Part shown: positions 8,494-16,464 of the stretch, one piece after another
Layout of the letters: each line of letters begins with the position of its first letter
How positions within the stretch are numbered: position 1 is the first letter of the stretch
Source of the DNA: JAOTVV01 sp039591075
Lineage (GTDB): Bacteria; Gemmatimonadota; Gemmatimonadetes; Gemmatimonadales; GWC2-71-9
Reading direction: 5' to 3'
Length of the DNA stretch: 19,974 nt
NCBI GenBank assembly: GCA_039591075.1
Contig: JBDHEI010000053.1
Coordinates: forward strand, 1-19,974
Translations under genes and position numbers: made by a program
The notes under the pieces: model-generated
The model's database searches: none
What the model saw: only the letters and a program-made list of their open reading frames with translations
What the model was told of the DNA's origin: nothing

Positions 8494-11400
8494 GTGACAG
8501 ACGTGTTCTTGGGGATCGATGTCGGATCGACGACGGTCAAGGCCGTCGCCGTGGACCGGACCGGCTCCCTCCTCGCCCAGCAGTACGTCCGCGCGCACGG
8601 CCAGCCCCGGCCGACCATCCTGGGAGCGGTTCGGGATGTCCTGCAGGTCGTCGATCCCTCGGACATTCGCGGCGTGGGGCTCACCGGCTCCGGCGGCGGG
8701 CCGATCGCGGCGCTTATCGGGGGCTCTCACGTCAATGAGCTGATCGCCCAGACTCGAGCCGTAGGCGAGTTCTACCCTCAGGCGCGTACGGTGATCGAGA
8801 TCGGCGGACAGGACAGCAAGTTCCTGTCGCTTCAATGGGACGCCGACATCCGCCGCATGACCCTCCTGGACTTCGCGATGAACACCGTCTGCGCGGCGGG
8901 GACCGGATCGTTCCTCGACCAGCAGGCCGAACGCCTGGGCATCACGATTGACCGAGAGTTCTCGGCCCTGGCGCTCGAATCCCGGAATCCCGCCAGGATC
9001 GCCGGCCGGTGCACGGTGTTCGCCAAGTCGGACATGATCCATCTACAGCAGAAGGGCACGCCGCTCCCGGACATCCTTGCCGGTCTCTGTCTCGCCCTGG
9101 CGCGCAACTTCAAGAGCACCATTGGGAAGGGCAAAGCGTTCATCCCACCGATCCTGTTCCAAGGAGGCGTGGCGTACAACGGTGGCGTAGCGCGCGCCTT
9201 CCAGACCGCACTGAAATTGGAGTCGGGCGAGCTGATCGTTCCCGATCATCATTGGCTGATGCCCGCCATCGGCGCCGCACTACTGGCGATGGACGAGGTG
9301 GACGACGGCCGACTCACCGTGTTCCACGGCCTTGACCCTCTCGAGACGGCGGTCCGCACGGCGCCGTCGAGTCGCAAGAGCCTGGCTCCGCTGTCCGCAC
9401 CGACGCCGTCAGACACGGGAGCCGCTTTATCACCACTCCGTATGCCATCCTCCCGGGAAACCGTGTACGTCGGCATCGACGTCGGCTCGATCAGCACGAA
9501 GGTCGTGCTCATCGACCAAGACGCACGCGTGCTGGCGCACCGCTACCTGCCCACGGCCGGCGCGCCCCTCGACGCGGTGCGTCGGGGACTCCGCGAGGTC
9601 GGGATGGAGGCCGGCGCCTGGGCAGACGTGAGGGGCGTCGGCGCGACCGGCTCGGGACGCTACCTGACCGCGGATTTCGTCGGGGCCGACATCGTGCGCA
9701 ATGAGATCACCGCGCAGGCGCGGGCGGCCACCACCATCGATCCCACGGTGGACACGATCTTCGAGATCGGTGGCCAGGACAGCAAGTACGTGCGGCTGGA
9801 CCACGGTGCGGTGGTCGACTTCGCCATGAACAGCGCCTGTGCCGCCGGTACTGGATCTTTCTTGGAGGAACAGGCCGACCGGCTGAGGATCGACATCGAG
9901 CGGGATTTCAGTCGCCTGGCCCTCTCGTCCGCCGCGCCGGCATGTCTGGGCGAGCGATGTACCGTCTTCATGGAATCCGACCTCGTGCACCACCAGCAAC
10001 AGGGTGCCGGGGTGGACGAACTCGCGGCTGGCTTGGCCTACTCCATCGCGCAGAACTACCTCAACCGGGTGGTCGACGGTCGCGCGGTGGGCCGCAACGT
10101 GTTCTTCCAGGGAGGTGTGGCCGGAAACTCGAGCGTCGTTGCCGCCTTGCGGATGCTCACCGGCCGTCGGATCACCGTGCCGCCGTATCACGAGGTCACC
10201 GGCGCGATCGGTGTGGCGATCCTCGCCATGGAACAGGCCGAAGTGCGCCGCGAACAATCGTCGCAGGATGGCAACCTCCACCTGCCGACACGGTTCAGGG
10301 GATTCGATCTCTCCACCCGCGAGTACGAAGCGACGACCTTCGAGTGCAAGGCGTGCGCCAATCTGTGCGAAATCAGCAAAGTGGTCATCGCCCGCGAGCC
10401 GCCGATCTTCTATGGCGCCCGCTGCGACAAATTCGAGGAGGCCGGGCGTACCCCGGCGTACGGCGGCGCGGCCGAAGTCCCGGACCTCTTTGCGGAGCGG
10501 ACCGCGCTGCTCCTGGGCGATTACGCGGCGCCCAACGGGCGCCGCAATGGGCGACGGCGCATCGCCATCCCGCGGGCGCTCGTGTTTCACGACCTGTTCC
10601 CGTATTGGCGGACCTTCTTCGGGAACCTGGACATCGAGCTGGTTCTCTCGGACAGCACCAATCCACGCATCCTCCGCAGTACGTTGGAGGCCGCTTCGGT
10701 CGAGACATGTCTGCCCGTGAAGCTGGTGTACGGCCATGTTCTCAACCTCCTCGAGCAGGATGCCGACTTCATCTTCCTGCCCAGCGTGATCAACCGCGAA
10801 AACGTGGCCCCGGGCCAAGCCGCGAACATGTACTGCCCGTTCATACCGGCCGCGTCGCACCTCGTGCGGGCTCACGTGGAGTCCAACGGCGGCCGACACC
10901 GCGTGCTGCACTTCCCGCTCCACCTGCGGTGGGACAAGGTGGGACGTGGCGAGTTGAAGCAGCTTGCCGGTCAGTTGGGGGTGGCGAAACGGCGCATCGG
11001 TGCCGCTGCGGCGGCCGCCGCGGCCGCGCAGCGCGAATTCTACGCCGGCCTGCGACAGCGCGGTCGCGAGGTGCTGGAGCGGCTCGACCGCACGCGACCG
11101 GCGGCCGTGCTGGTCGGCCGGCCATACAATGCCTGCGACCCCGGCGCCTGCCAGGATTTGCCGCGCAAGGTGCGCAAGTTGGGCGTGCTCCCGATCCCCA
11201 TGGACTTTCTGCCGCTCGAGACCGTTGACGTCTCCGCTCGGTACGGCAACATGTTTTGGCGCAGCGGGCAGGACATCCTCGCGGCAGCAACGCTCATCAG
11301 GGACGATCCCCGGCTCCACGCCATCTATCTGACCAACTTCAACTGCGGACCCGACTCGTTCATCATCAGCTTCTTCCGGGAGATCATGGGCGACAAGCCG

Positions 11401-11514
11401 TTCCTCGAGCTGGAGCTGGACGATCACATGGCCGACGCGGGCGTGGTCACCCGTTGCGAAGCGTTCTTCGAGAGCCTGGGGGTGGGACGCGGCCACGCCG
11501 GAGCGTCGACATGA
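8494..11514 (+). CDS. acyl-CoA dehydratase activase, tandem BadF/BadG/BcrA/BcrD ATPase domains plus DUF2229-like domain
   Basis: The product has 1006 residues. Two ASKHA ATPase domains lie in tandem (about 3-270 and 324-585). Each begins GIDVGS and carries IGGQDSK, CAAGTGSF and a CTVF motif. The cluster-ligand cysteines are C133 and C173 in the first domain and C449 and C489 in the second. In HgdC-type activators two subunits share one [4Fe-4S] cluster, each giving two Cys, so this chain could form the pair by itself. The C-terminal 400 residues match the DUF2229/COG3580 class, with C618-x2-C621-x3-C625 and C644. A run of nine Ala lies at 837-845. The expected role is ATP-driven low-potential electron injection into a partner enzyme. 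GTG 8494 is preferred over GTG 8488 because GGGAG at 8484-8488 is then properly spaced. Confidence 0.88.
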   Translation: MTDVFLGIDVGSTTVKAVAVDRTGSLLAQQYVRAHGQPRPTILGAVRDVLQVVDPSDIRGVGLTGSGGGPIAALIGGSHVNELIAQTRAVGEFYPQARTVIEIGGQDSKFLSLQWDADIRRMTLLDFAMNTVCAAGTGSFLDQQAERLGITIDREFSALALESRNPARIAGRCTVFAKSDMIHLQQKGTPLPDILAGLCLALARNFKSTIGKGKAFIPPILFQGGVAYNGGVARAFQTALKLESGELIVPDHHWLMPAIGAALLAMDEVDDGRLTVFHGLDPLETAVRTAPSSRKSLAPLSAPTPSDTGAALSPLRMPSSRETVYVGIDVGSISTKVVLIDQDARVLAHRYLPTAGAPLDAVRRGLREVGMEAGAWADVRGVGATGSGRYLTADFVGADIVRNEITAQARAATTIDPTVDTIFEIGGQDSKYVRLDHGAVVDFAMNSACAAGTGSFLEEQADRLRIDIERDFSRLALSSAAPACLGERCTVFMESDLVHHQQQGAGVDELAAGLAYSIAQNYLNRVVDGRAVGRNVFFQGGVAGNSSVVAALRMLTGRRITVPPYHEVTGAIGVAILAMEQAEVRREQSSQDGNLHLPTRFRGFDLSTREYEATTFECKACANLCEISKVVIAREPPIFYGARCDKFEEAGRTPAYGGAAEVPDLFAERTALLLGDYAAPNGRRNGRRRIAIPRALVFHDLFPYWRTFFGNLDIELVLSDSTNPRILRSTLEAASVETCLPVKLVYGHVLNLLEQDADFIFLPSVINRENVAPGQAANMYCPFIPAASHLVRAHVESNGGRHRVLHFPLHLRWDKVGRGELKQLAGQLGVAKRRIGAAAAAAAAAQREFYAGLRQRGREVLERLDRTRPAAVLVGRPYNACDPGACQDLPRKVRKLGVLPIPMDFLPLETVDVSARYGNMFWRSGQDILAAATLIRDDPRLHAIYLTNFNCGPDSFIISFFREIMGDKPFLELELDDHMADAGVVTRCEAFFESLGVGRGHAGAST

Positions 11515-12779
11515 GCACCACGGCGCTACGCAAGACCGTCTTCATCCCGCGCATGTGCGACCACGCCCTCACCGTCGGAGCCGCGATGCGAGCGCAGGGC
11601 ACGCGGGCCGAGGTCCTGCCGCCGCCGGACGACGAGACGCTCGCGATCGGGCTCAACCTGTGCGCCGGACGCGAGTGTTCGCCCTGCTTCACGTGCACGG
11701 GTGACATCATCCGGCGTGCCCGACAACCCGGATTCGATCCCGCGACGTCGGTGTTGTTGATGCCCACGACGGCGGGACCGTGTCGCTTCGGACAGTACAG
11801 CACCTTGTTGCGGAACGTGCTGGACGAGCAGGGACTCGGCGCCATGGAGATCGTCTCGCCGTCGGGCGAGAACTCCTATCGCGGGTTCAGCGACCACCCC
11901 GCCAAGATCCGGGCCCTCATATGGGAAGGCGTGGTGGCCGTCGACCTACTCCAGAAGCTCCTGCATGAGTACCGGCCCTACGAGACGGAGGCGGGGAGTG
12001 CCGACCGAGTCTACGCTCGACGCCTCGACCTCGTGGTGGAGGCGACGGAGGCCGGTGGCGGGACACACATCGTGAGGTCGTTGCGCCACGCCGCCGCGGA
12101 CTTCGCGGCCCTCCCGGTGGATCGCCGTGAACCACGACCGCTCATCGGCCTCGTGGGCGAGATCTACCTCCGATTCAACACCTACAGCAACCAGGACGTC
12201 GTGCGGCAGGTCGAGAACGCGGGCGGCGAAGTGACGGTGGCCACGCTCATGGAGTGGTTGTACTTCACCAACTGGCAGACCAAGCGTCTCGCGTCCTCCC
12301 GCGGGGCGCACACCGAGTTCTTGAAGGTGTCTCTGGTGGATCTCTATCAGCAGCGCGCAGAGCATCGTCTGCTCAACGCGGTGGCCCACGCGCTGCGGTA
12401 CCCGCATGAAGCGTCGGTCGCGCAACTCATGTCGAACATCCGCCCGTATTACGAGCCCATGCTCGGCACCGAGGCGGTCCTGAGCATGGGAAGAGCCATC
12501 GAGTACGCACGGAACGGACTGAGCGGCATCCTGAACATCATGCCCTTCTCCTGCATGCCCGGGATCATCGTCGCCGGGATGGCCCCGCAGATCCGGGCCG
12601 ACCTGGATAACGTGCCTTGGCTGGACGTCATCTATGCGGCGCAGGGTGGAACGAATATCCAGACGCGTCTGGAAGCGTTCATGCACCAGGCCCGTCAGTT
12701 CCAACGTCGCCGATCCCCCCAGGCCGGCAGCAACTCTCACGATCGGTCTGCCGCGCGTTCATCCTCGCCGCTAAGTTAG
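11511..12779 (+). CDS. COG3581-type CoA activase-associated protein (2-hydroxyacyl-CoA dehydratase-like)
   Basis: This 422-residue protein begins at ATG 11511, overlapping the activase stop by 4 bp (ATGA). The N-terminal part has a Cys cluster, C51-x4-C56-x2-C59-x2-C62, followed by GPCRFGQYSTLLRNVL. These are features of the protein family that accompanies or is fused to BadF/BadG activases and is related to dehydratase or double-cubane-type reductases. In many bacteria the same parts are one chain of about 1400 residues; here they are two genes. It is probably an iron-sulfur partner of the upstream ATPase, but the reaction is unknown. The last 25 residues are Ser/Arg-rich and probably disordered. 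Confidence 0.8.
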   Translation: MSTTALRKTVFIPRMCDHALTVGAAMRAQGTRAEVLPPPDDETLAIGLNLCAGRECSPCFTCTGDIIRRARQPGFDPATSVLLMPTTAGPCRFGQYSTLLRNVLDEQGLGAMEIVSPSGENSYRGFSDHPAKIRALIWEGVVAVDLLQKLLHEYRPYETEAGSADRVYARRLDLVVEATEAGGGTHIVRSLRHAAADFAALPVDRREPRPLIGLVGEIYLRFNTYSNQDVVRQVENAGGEVTVATLMEWLYFTNWQTKRLASSRGAHTEFLKVSLVDLYQQRAEHRLLNAVAHALRYPHEASVAQLMSNIRPYYEPMLGTEAVLSMGRAIEYARNGLSGILNIMPFSCMPGIIVAGMAPQIRADLDNVPWLDVIYAAQGGTNIQTRLEAFMHQARQFQRRRSPQAGSNSHDRSAARSSSPLS

Positions 12780-12824
12780 GCGTTCGGCTCGACTGGCGAT
12801 CCCGAACCCCATCCCACCTCCCGG

Positions 12825-14243
12825 ATGTCCACACCCACGCGCGCCCCCAAGTCGTTCGACCGCTCCATCGTGGAGGGTGCGATCCCCCACGCGGTGTGGA
12901 AGCTTGCGTGGCCCACCATGCTCCAGAACGTCCTCGGGGGCCTCCAGGGCATCGTAGACCACGTCATGGTGGGTCGCTACGTCGGCTTCACGGGCAACGC
13001 GGCCATCGGCGTGGCGTGGCAGATCTTCCTCGTCGTCATCGTGTTCATCGCCTCGCTGTTCACCGGCATGGGTGTCTTGGTGGCGCGGTTCGCCGGCGCC
13101 AACGAACCCGAGAAGGTGAACCGCACCGTCTATCAGGCGTTCATCACGGCGGGGGCCCTGTCACTCGGCGTGCTCGCTCCCATCGGCTACGTGCTGTCGC
13201 CGTCCTTGCTCGGACTGGTGAACGCCACACCCGAGGTCCAGGCCGAGGCGCTGCCCTACCTCCGCATCATGTTCGTGTTCAGCCTCGGCATGCTGGTGTT
13301 CTTCATGTTGGGGGGTGCGCTGCGCTCGGCCGGCGACGCGCGCACGCCATTGCGCTACGGCATCGCCCTCACCGCGCTGAACATCGTGCTCAACGTCGTG
13401 TTCATCCGGGGCCTCGGGCCGATCCCGGCATTCGGCACAGCGGGCGCCGCGATGGGCACCGTGATGGCCGGCGGCATCCTGAGCGTGGTCGCGCTGCACC
13501 GGCTGTTCTTCTCGCACCGTTGGGTAGTGCAGTTCCACCGCGGCATGCGGCTCTCGCCCGACTGGTGGATCATCCGCTCCCTATTCCGGTTTGGAATACC
13601 GGCTGGCATCCAGGGCGTGGCTATGAACATCGGCGGCGTGATCCTGCTGCGCTTCATCGGCTCGCTCGCCCGGAGCGCGGAGGCCCAGGCCGCCTACGCC
13701 GTGGGCTATGCCGAGCTGTTTTCCCTGATTACGTGGACCTCGGCCGGTCTCATGGGTGCGGCGGCTGCCGTGGCCGGTCAGAACCTGGGCGCCGGCCGCC
13801 CGGACCGCAGCCTCCACGGCGTGCACGTGGCCGCATTCATCGGGCTCGGCGTGGCGGTCACGGTGGGGGCGGCGTTCCTGGCGATCCCGCGCACGCTGCT
13901 CGGAGTGTTCGGCATGGACGATCCTGTGGTCGCGGACCTGGGAGTGCAGTTGCTCGGCTTCCTGAGCGTGTCGGGGTTGTTCGTCACGGTCGCGCTGGCG
14001 TACACCGGCGGGCTCCAGGGCACGGGCGACACGCGGAGCCCGCTCTACATCTCCATCGTGTCGCAGCTCGTCGTGCCGCTTGGCATGTGCGGCGTCATCG
14101 ACCACTTCGGCACGCTCAACGCGGACGACATTTGGCTCGCGATCGTGCTGGGGCACGTCACCCGGGCCACGCTCAGCGTGGCGCGGTTCCGGCAGGGCCG
14201 GTGGCGCGACATCGAGGTGGAGATCGAGCCGGTGAGGGGGTGA
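12825..14243 (+). CDS. MATE family efflux transporter
   Basis: The 472-residue protein has about twelve hydrophobic helices in two similar halves, starting with LAWPTMLQNVLGGLQGIVDH. This and the later GALRSAGDARTP and GGLQGTGDTRSP elements are typical of MatE-fold (NorM/DinF-like) antiporters, which export cationic drugs or metabolites using Na+ or H+. The two GDxR elements sit at equivalent places in the halves. Length is standard. ATG 12825 lacks a good ribosome site, but it gives the complete first amphipathic segment and lies 45 bases after the previous gene. The substrate cannot be inferred from sequence. Confidence 0.9.
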   Translation: MSTPTRAPKSFDRSIVEGAIPHAVWKLAWPTMLQNVLGGLQGIVDHVMVGRYVGFTGNAAIGVAWQIFLVVIVFIASLFTGMGVLVARFAGANEPEKVNRTVYQAFITAGALSLGVLAPIGYVLSPSLLGLVNATPEVQAEALPYLRIMFVFSLGMLVFFMLGGALRSAGDARTPLRYGIALTALNIVLNVVFIRGLGPIPAFGTAGAAMGTVMAGGILSVVALHRLFFSHRWVVQFHRGMRLSPDWWIIRSLFRFGIPAGIQGVAMNIGGVILLRFIGSLARSAEAQAAYAVGYAELFSLITWTSAGLMGAAAAVAGQNLGAGRPDRSLHGVHVAAFIGLGVAVTVGAAFLAIPRTLLGVFGMDDPVVADLGVQLLGFLSVSGLFVTVALAYTGGLQGTGDTRSPLYISIVSQLVVPLGMCGVIDHFGTLNADDIWLAIVLGHVTRATLSVARFRQGRWRDIEVEIEPVRG

Positions 14244-14252
14244 AGCCGCTTC

Positions 14253-14268
14253 GGGCAACTTGTTGCCC
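14253..14268 (+). terminator. hairpin after the MATE gene, possible terminator
   Basis: GGGCAA-CTTG-TTGCCC is a perfect 6-bp inverted repeat starting 10 bases after the MATE stop codon. No T tract follows, so intrinsic termination is uncertain. It may instead protect a transcript end. Confidence 0.3.
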
Positions 14269-14328
14269 AACACGGACTTTCTGCCTCCCGTGACCCAAGT
14301 GTCGTTGATGGGGTATCGTTTGCTGAAC

Positions 14329-14348
14329 GGGGGTGGCGTCCCACCCTC
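14329..14348 (+). other. inverted repeat in the leader of the 14389 lipoprotein gene
   Basis: GGGTGG (14331-14336) pairs with CCACCC (14341-14346) across a CGTC loop, extendable by a G-T and a G-C pair. It lies 24 bases before the ribosome site (GGAGGA, 14372-14377). It could influence transcription or translation of the downstream gene. Confidence 0.25.
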
Positions 14349-14388
14349 GAGGCGGTTCCACCCGGCTCAACGGAGGACAACAGCTTCG

Positions 14389-14823
14389 ATGCGCACAGCC
14401 TGGTTGCTCACCCCGGCCCTGGTGTTCGGTTGCACGTCGACCGTGGGGCCCGTTGGCGGCGGAGCATTTGCCGTGGCGGCCAAGCCCGGTGAGCAGTTCA
14501 CCCTCAAGGTCGGCCAGCGCGCGCGGATCGATGATGCCGGTCTCTCCGTGCGCTTCGTGGATGTGGTCGGCGACTCTCGCTGCCCCAGCAACGCCCTGAT
14601 CTTGTGCGTGTGGGAGGGTGACGGGGCCATTCTGGTCGAGATCGCGCCGCTCGGCGGCGGGGACGCGCGCGCCGACACGCTCCACACCACCCTCGACCCC
14701 AAATGGGTGCTTATGGGCACCGTCCTGCTGGAGTTTCTGCGGCTCGACCCCTATCCCACAGATGTGACGCCGATCCCCCTCGACACGTACGAGGCAACAT
14801 TCACGGTGAGGATGGTTCGGTGA
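14389..14823 (+). CDS. putative lipoprotein with DSRCP...CVW motif
   Basis: The predicted 144-residue product has a lipoprotein-type leader (LVFGC, Cys at residue 15). Its core carries DSRCP (62-66), then CVWEG (73-77). This Cys-x7-Cys arrangement with DSRCP and CVW recurs in small secreted proteins of unknown function in several phyla, and the two Cys could form a disulfide. Around it the pattern of short beta strands suggests a small beta-sandwich. ATG 14389 is chosen because a GGAGGA ribosome site lies 11 bases upstream and the signal peptide starts there, although the frame is open further upstream. It overlaps the next lipoprotein gene by 4 bp (GTGA). Confidence 0.72.
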   Translation: MRTAWLLTPALVFGCTSTVGPVGGGAFAVAAKPGEQFTLKVGQRARIDDAGLSVRFVDVVGDSRCPSNALILCVWEGDGAILVEIAPLGGGDARADTLHTTLDPKWVLMGTVLLEFLRLDPYPTDVTPIPLDTYEATFTVRMVR

Positions 14824-15221
14824 GGCGCCGCTCGGCTCTTGGGATCGTTGCCGTGGTCGCCACCGCCGTGATCATGGCGGCAGGAGGCTGCAACAGTGCC
14901 ACAGGGCTGGATGACGTGAGCGTACGGCTCGAGAACGCCTCCCCGGTGCCCTTTGGCGAAGCGACGTTGTACACGTCGGAGGGACCACAGACGTCCTACG
15001 ATGTCGGGCCCGGTGGGGCGACGCCCTTCATCGCCGTGGCCACCGCGTATCGCATCGCCACCACCGAGGTGGTAATCGAGGACGACACGCTTCGGCTCCA
15101 GGTGATCGATTTCGTAGGTGAGGAGCCGTTATCGGCCGGCCGGTACACCTACGTGATCTCGGTGGTCGGCCTCGGTACGGCCAGTCCGTCCCTCACGCAA
15201 GAGATCCGCAAGGACTCCTGA
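14820..15221 (+). CDS. small putative lipoprotein
   Basis: This 133-residue protein starts at GTG 14820, overlapping the upstream stop. The leader has three Arg, a hydrophobic segment and MAAGGC (lipobox, Cys at residue 24). The mature domain is about 110 residues of alternating beta-type sequence without Cys and has no family I recognise. The overlap implies coupled translation with the DSRCP lipoprotein, so the two may act together in the envelope. Confidence 0.65.
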   Translation: MRRRSALGIVAVVATAVIMAAGGCNSATGLDDVSVRLENASPVPFGEATLYTSEGPQTSYDVGPGGATPFIAVATAYRIATTEVVIEDDTLRLQVIDFVGEEPLSAGRYTYVISVVGLGTASPSLTQEIRKDS

Positions 15222-15541
15222 GCGCGCGACCCTCCACCAGCCTGGCCCAACGCCGAGCTACTCCCCATATTTCATCATAGACCAACATCGAGTCCCGATG
15301 CTGTTCCGCGTGCTGCACACCTGTTTCCCCCATCTCCCCGGTGGGCGGTGCTTCCCAACGACGGGTGTGCCCGGACCGGGGTGTTTCCCGGAGCCTCCAC
15401 TTCGCAAAGAGAGCGTCCCACTGCCGGGCAGCGATCGCAATTGGCATCCGCTCGATCGTGGTGGGTCCCGTCGCACAAATCGGGTTCCACGCCGGCGGCC
15501 GAGACCGGCGCGCTGAGCTCCGCCGCGTCATTCGCGAGCAC
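15222..15541. other. gene-free stretch, no supported coding region
   Basis: About 320 bases follow the lipoprotein gene with no convincing frame. An AT-richer patch lies at 15260-15300, and a short inverted repeat CCGGG...CCCGG at 15376-15391 has a 6-base loop. Long open frames here on either strand are rich in Arg, Pro and Ser and look like products of GC-biased composition. Confidence 0.4.
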
Positions 15542-15575
15542 CCGACAGAACTCCGTGTCGGCGGGCCCGACACGG
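15542..15575 (+). promoter_or_regulatory. two mutually exclusive hairpins before the 15592 gene
   Basis: A perfect 9-bp stem pairs CCGTGTCGG (15553-15561) with CCGACACGG (15567-15575) over a 5-base loop. TGTCGG (15556-15561), part of its 5' arm, can instead pair with CCGACA (15542-15547). The two folds cannot form together, as in attenuators or switches. The structure ends 16 bases before the GTG start of the next gene. Function is inferred only from layout. Confidence 0.4.
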
Positions 15576-15591
15576 GAGTGATGGGTCCGTC

Positions 15592-15954
15592 GTGACCGTC
15601 AAGTGCGGCTTTCGTGACTGTCGTGGCACGGGTCAGCCCTCCTTGCGCATAGCGGTGAGCCCGGCACCCGACGGTGACATCGTCGTCATCCGGGTGCACG
15701 ACGTCTGTGTTGCCGACATGCTGCACGCTGCTGCGAGTCCGGACGATCCCCGGGATCACGGTCGTATTCCCGCGGCGGCACGGTGCGCGTTCTGCAACGA
15801 ACGTCTCCCGGTGATCGGGAAGCACCCCGTCAGCTTCGATGTGGGCATGTCCAACCCTCCCGACCGCTTCTGGTCTCACGTTCGATGCCTGGTCGGCCGC
15901 GTTCGGCCGCGGGTTGCCGAACGGATCTCGAATCCGCACCCCCCCAGCCACTGA
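15592..15954 (+). CDS. small Cys/His-rich protein, probable zinc-binding
   Basis: The 120-residue product starts at GTG 15592. It has C5-x4-C10 near the N-terminus and C65-x2-C68 with H96-x2-C99 near the end. The CAFC...FWSHVRC layout resembles a zinc-knuckle or treble-clef-type site, though no family can be named. There is no signal peptide, so it is probably cytoplasmic. The ribosome site is weak (GGGAG 13 bases upstream). An antisense open frame (15193-15999) covers the same bases, but the orderly Cys/His pattern favours the + strand. Confidence 0.55.
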   Translation: MTVKCGFRDCRGTGQPSLRIAVSPAPDGDIVVIRVHDVCVADMLHAAASPDDPRDHGRIPAAARCAFCNERLPVIGKHPVSFDVGMSNPPDRFWSHVRCLVGRVRPRVAERISNPHPPSH

Positions 15955-15971
15955 GTGATTGACACCCCACG

Positions 15972-16352
15972 ATGTCGACACCGCTGATCGTCTCCACAAC
16001 GCTCATTACCCTCGCGCTCGTCTTCTACTCGCTCGGCGTGTGGTCGGAGCGGATTGCCCGATACCTGAAACCGTGGCACGTGGCCGCCTTCTGGACTGGC
16101 TTCGTGTTCGACGTCTCCGGCACCTGGGCCATGCACCAGATGGCCGCAGGGCGGTTCGACCTACGGGAGCCGCACACGCTCACCGGACAGATTGCTCTTT
16201 GGCTCATGCTGGCCCATGCCATCTGGGCAACCCGGGTGGCCCGCCGGGGAAGCGAGGAGGCACGCGTCGGCTTCCACCGGTACAGCTTCGTGGTGTGGTT
16301 GATCTGGTTGGTCCCGTACGCAAGCGGCATGTACCTCGGCATGCGCGCGTGA
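15972..16352 (+). CDS. HsmA-family (TIGR03987) four-helix membrane protein
   Basis: This 126-residue protein has four predicted transmembrane helices (about 4-23, 34-54, 69-90, 104-124). Conserved elements include LVFYSLGVWSE, WHVAAFWTGFVFDVSGT, HAIWA and FHRYSFVVWLIWLVPY...SGM. These match what I know of the TIGR03987/HsmA family, small membrane proteins of poorly known function, some linked to heme stress. Conserved His residues in or near the helices (for example H36, H55, H82, H102) could bind a metal or heme. It is preceded by the Cys/His protein (17-base gap) and followed 112 bases later by the methyltransferase gene. Confidence 0.85.
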   Translation: MSTPLIVSTTLITLALVFYSLGVWSERIARYLKPWHVAAFWTGFVFDVSGTWAMHQMAAGRFDLREPHTLTGQIALWLMLAHAIWATRVARRGSEEARVGFHRYSFVVWLIWLVPYASGMYLGMRA

Positions 16353-16373
16353 GATCCGCCCCCCCCACTACAA

Positions 16374-16405
16374 CAGCTTGCCGAGCTGCTTTTCCTTCTG
16401 CAGCT
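16374..16405 (+). terminator. overlapping inverted repeats, possible terminator or attenuator
   Basis: CAGCT (16374-16378) pairs with AGCTG (16384-16388) and is followed by CTTTTCCTT, a weak terminator-like layout after the HsmA gene. AGCTGC (16384-16389) can also pair with GCAGCT (16400-16405), excluding the first fold. The stems are only 5-6 bp, so the call is tentative. Confidence 0.25.
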
Positions 16406-16464
16406 TAGATCCTGACCGCAAGACTCCGCTGCCGCAATCCACACGGACTCCGAGGAGCCCTCCC

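Noticed and set aside
11002..11028. Nine-codon alanine run as a repeat-expansion site
   Set aside because: Mixed GCC/GCT/GCG codons, within a helical linker; ordinary in GC-rich genes.
9430..11496. Antisense open frame of 688 codons under the activase
   Set aside because: The + strand encodes a well-recognised protein with all motifs; the antisense product is low-complexity His/Arg/Glu sequence from GC bias.
15298..15516. + strand open frame of 72 codons in the gene-free stretch
   Set aside because: Pro/Arg-rich, no ribosome site, no domain.
15193..15999. Antisense open frame of 268 codons across the 15222-15591 gap
   Set aside because: It runs through the end of one lipoprotein and the whole Cys/His gene; no ribosome site, no recognisable motif, Arg/Pro/Ser-rich.
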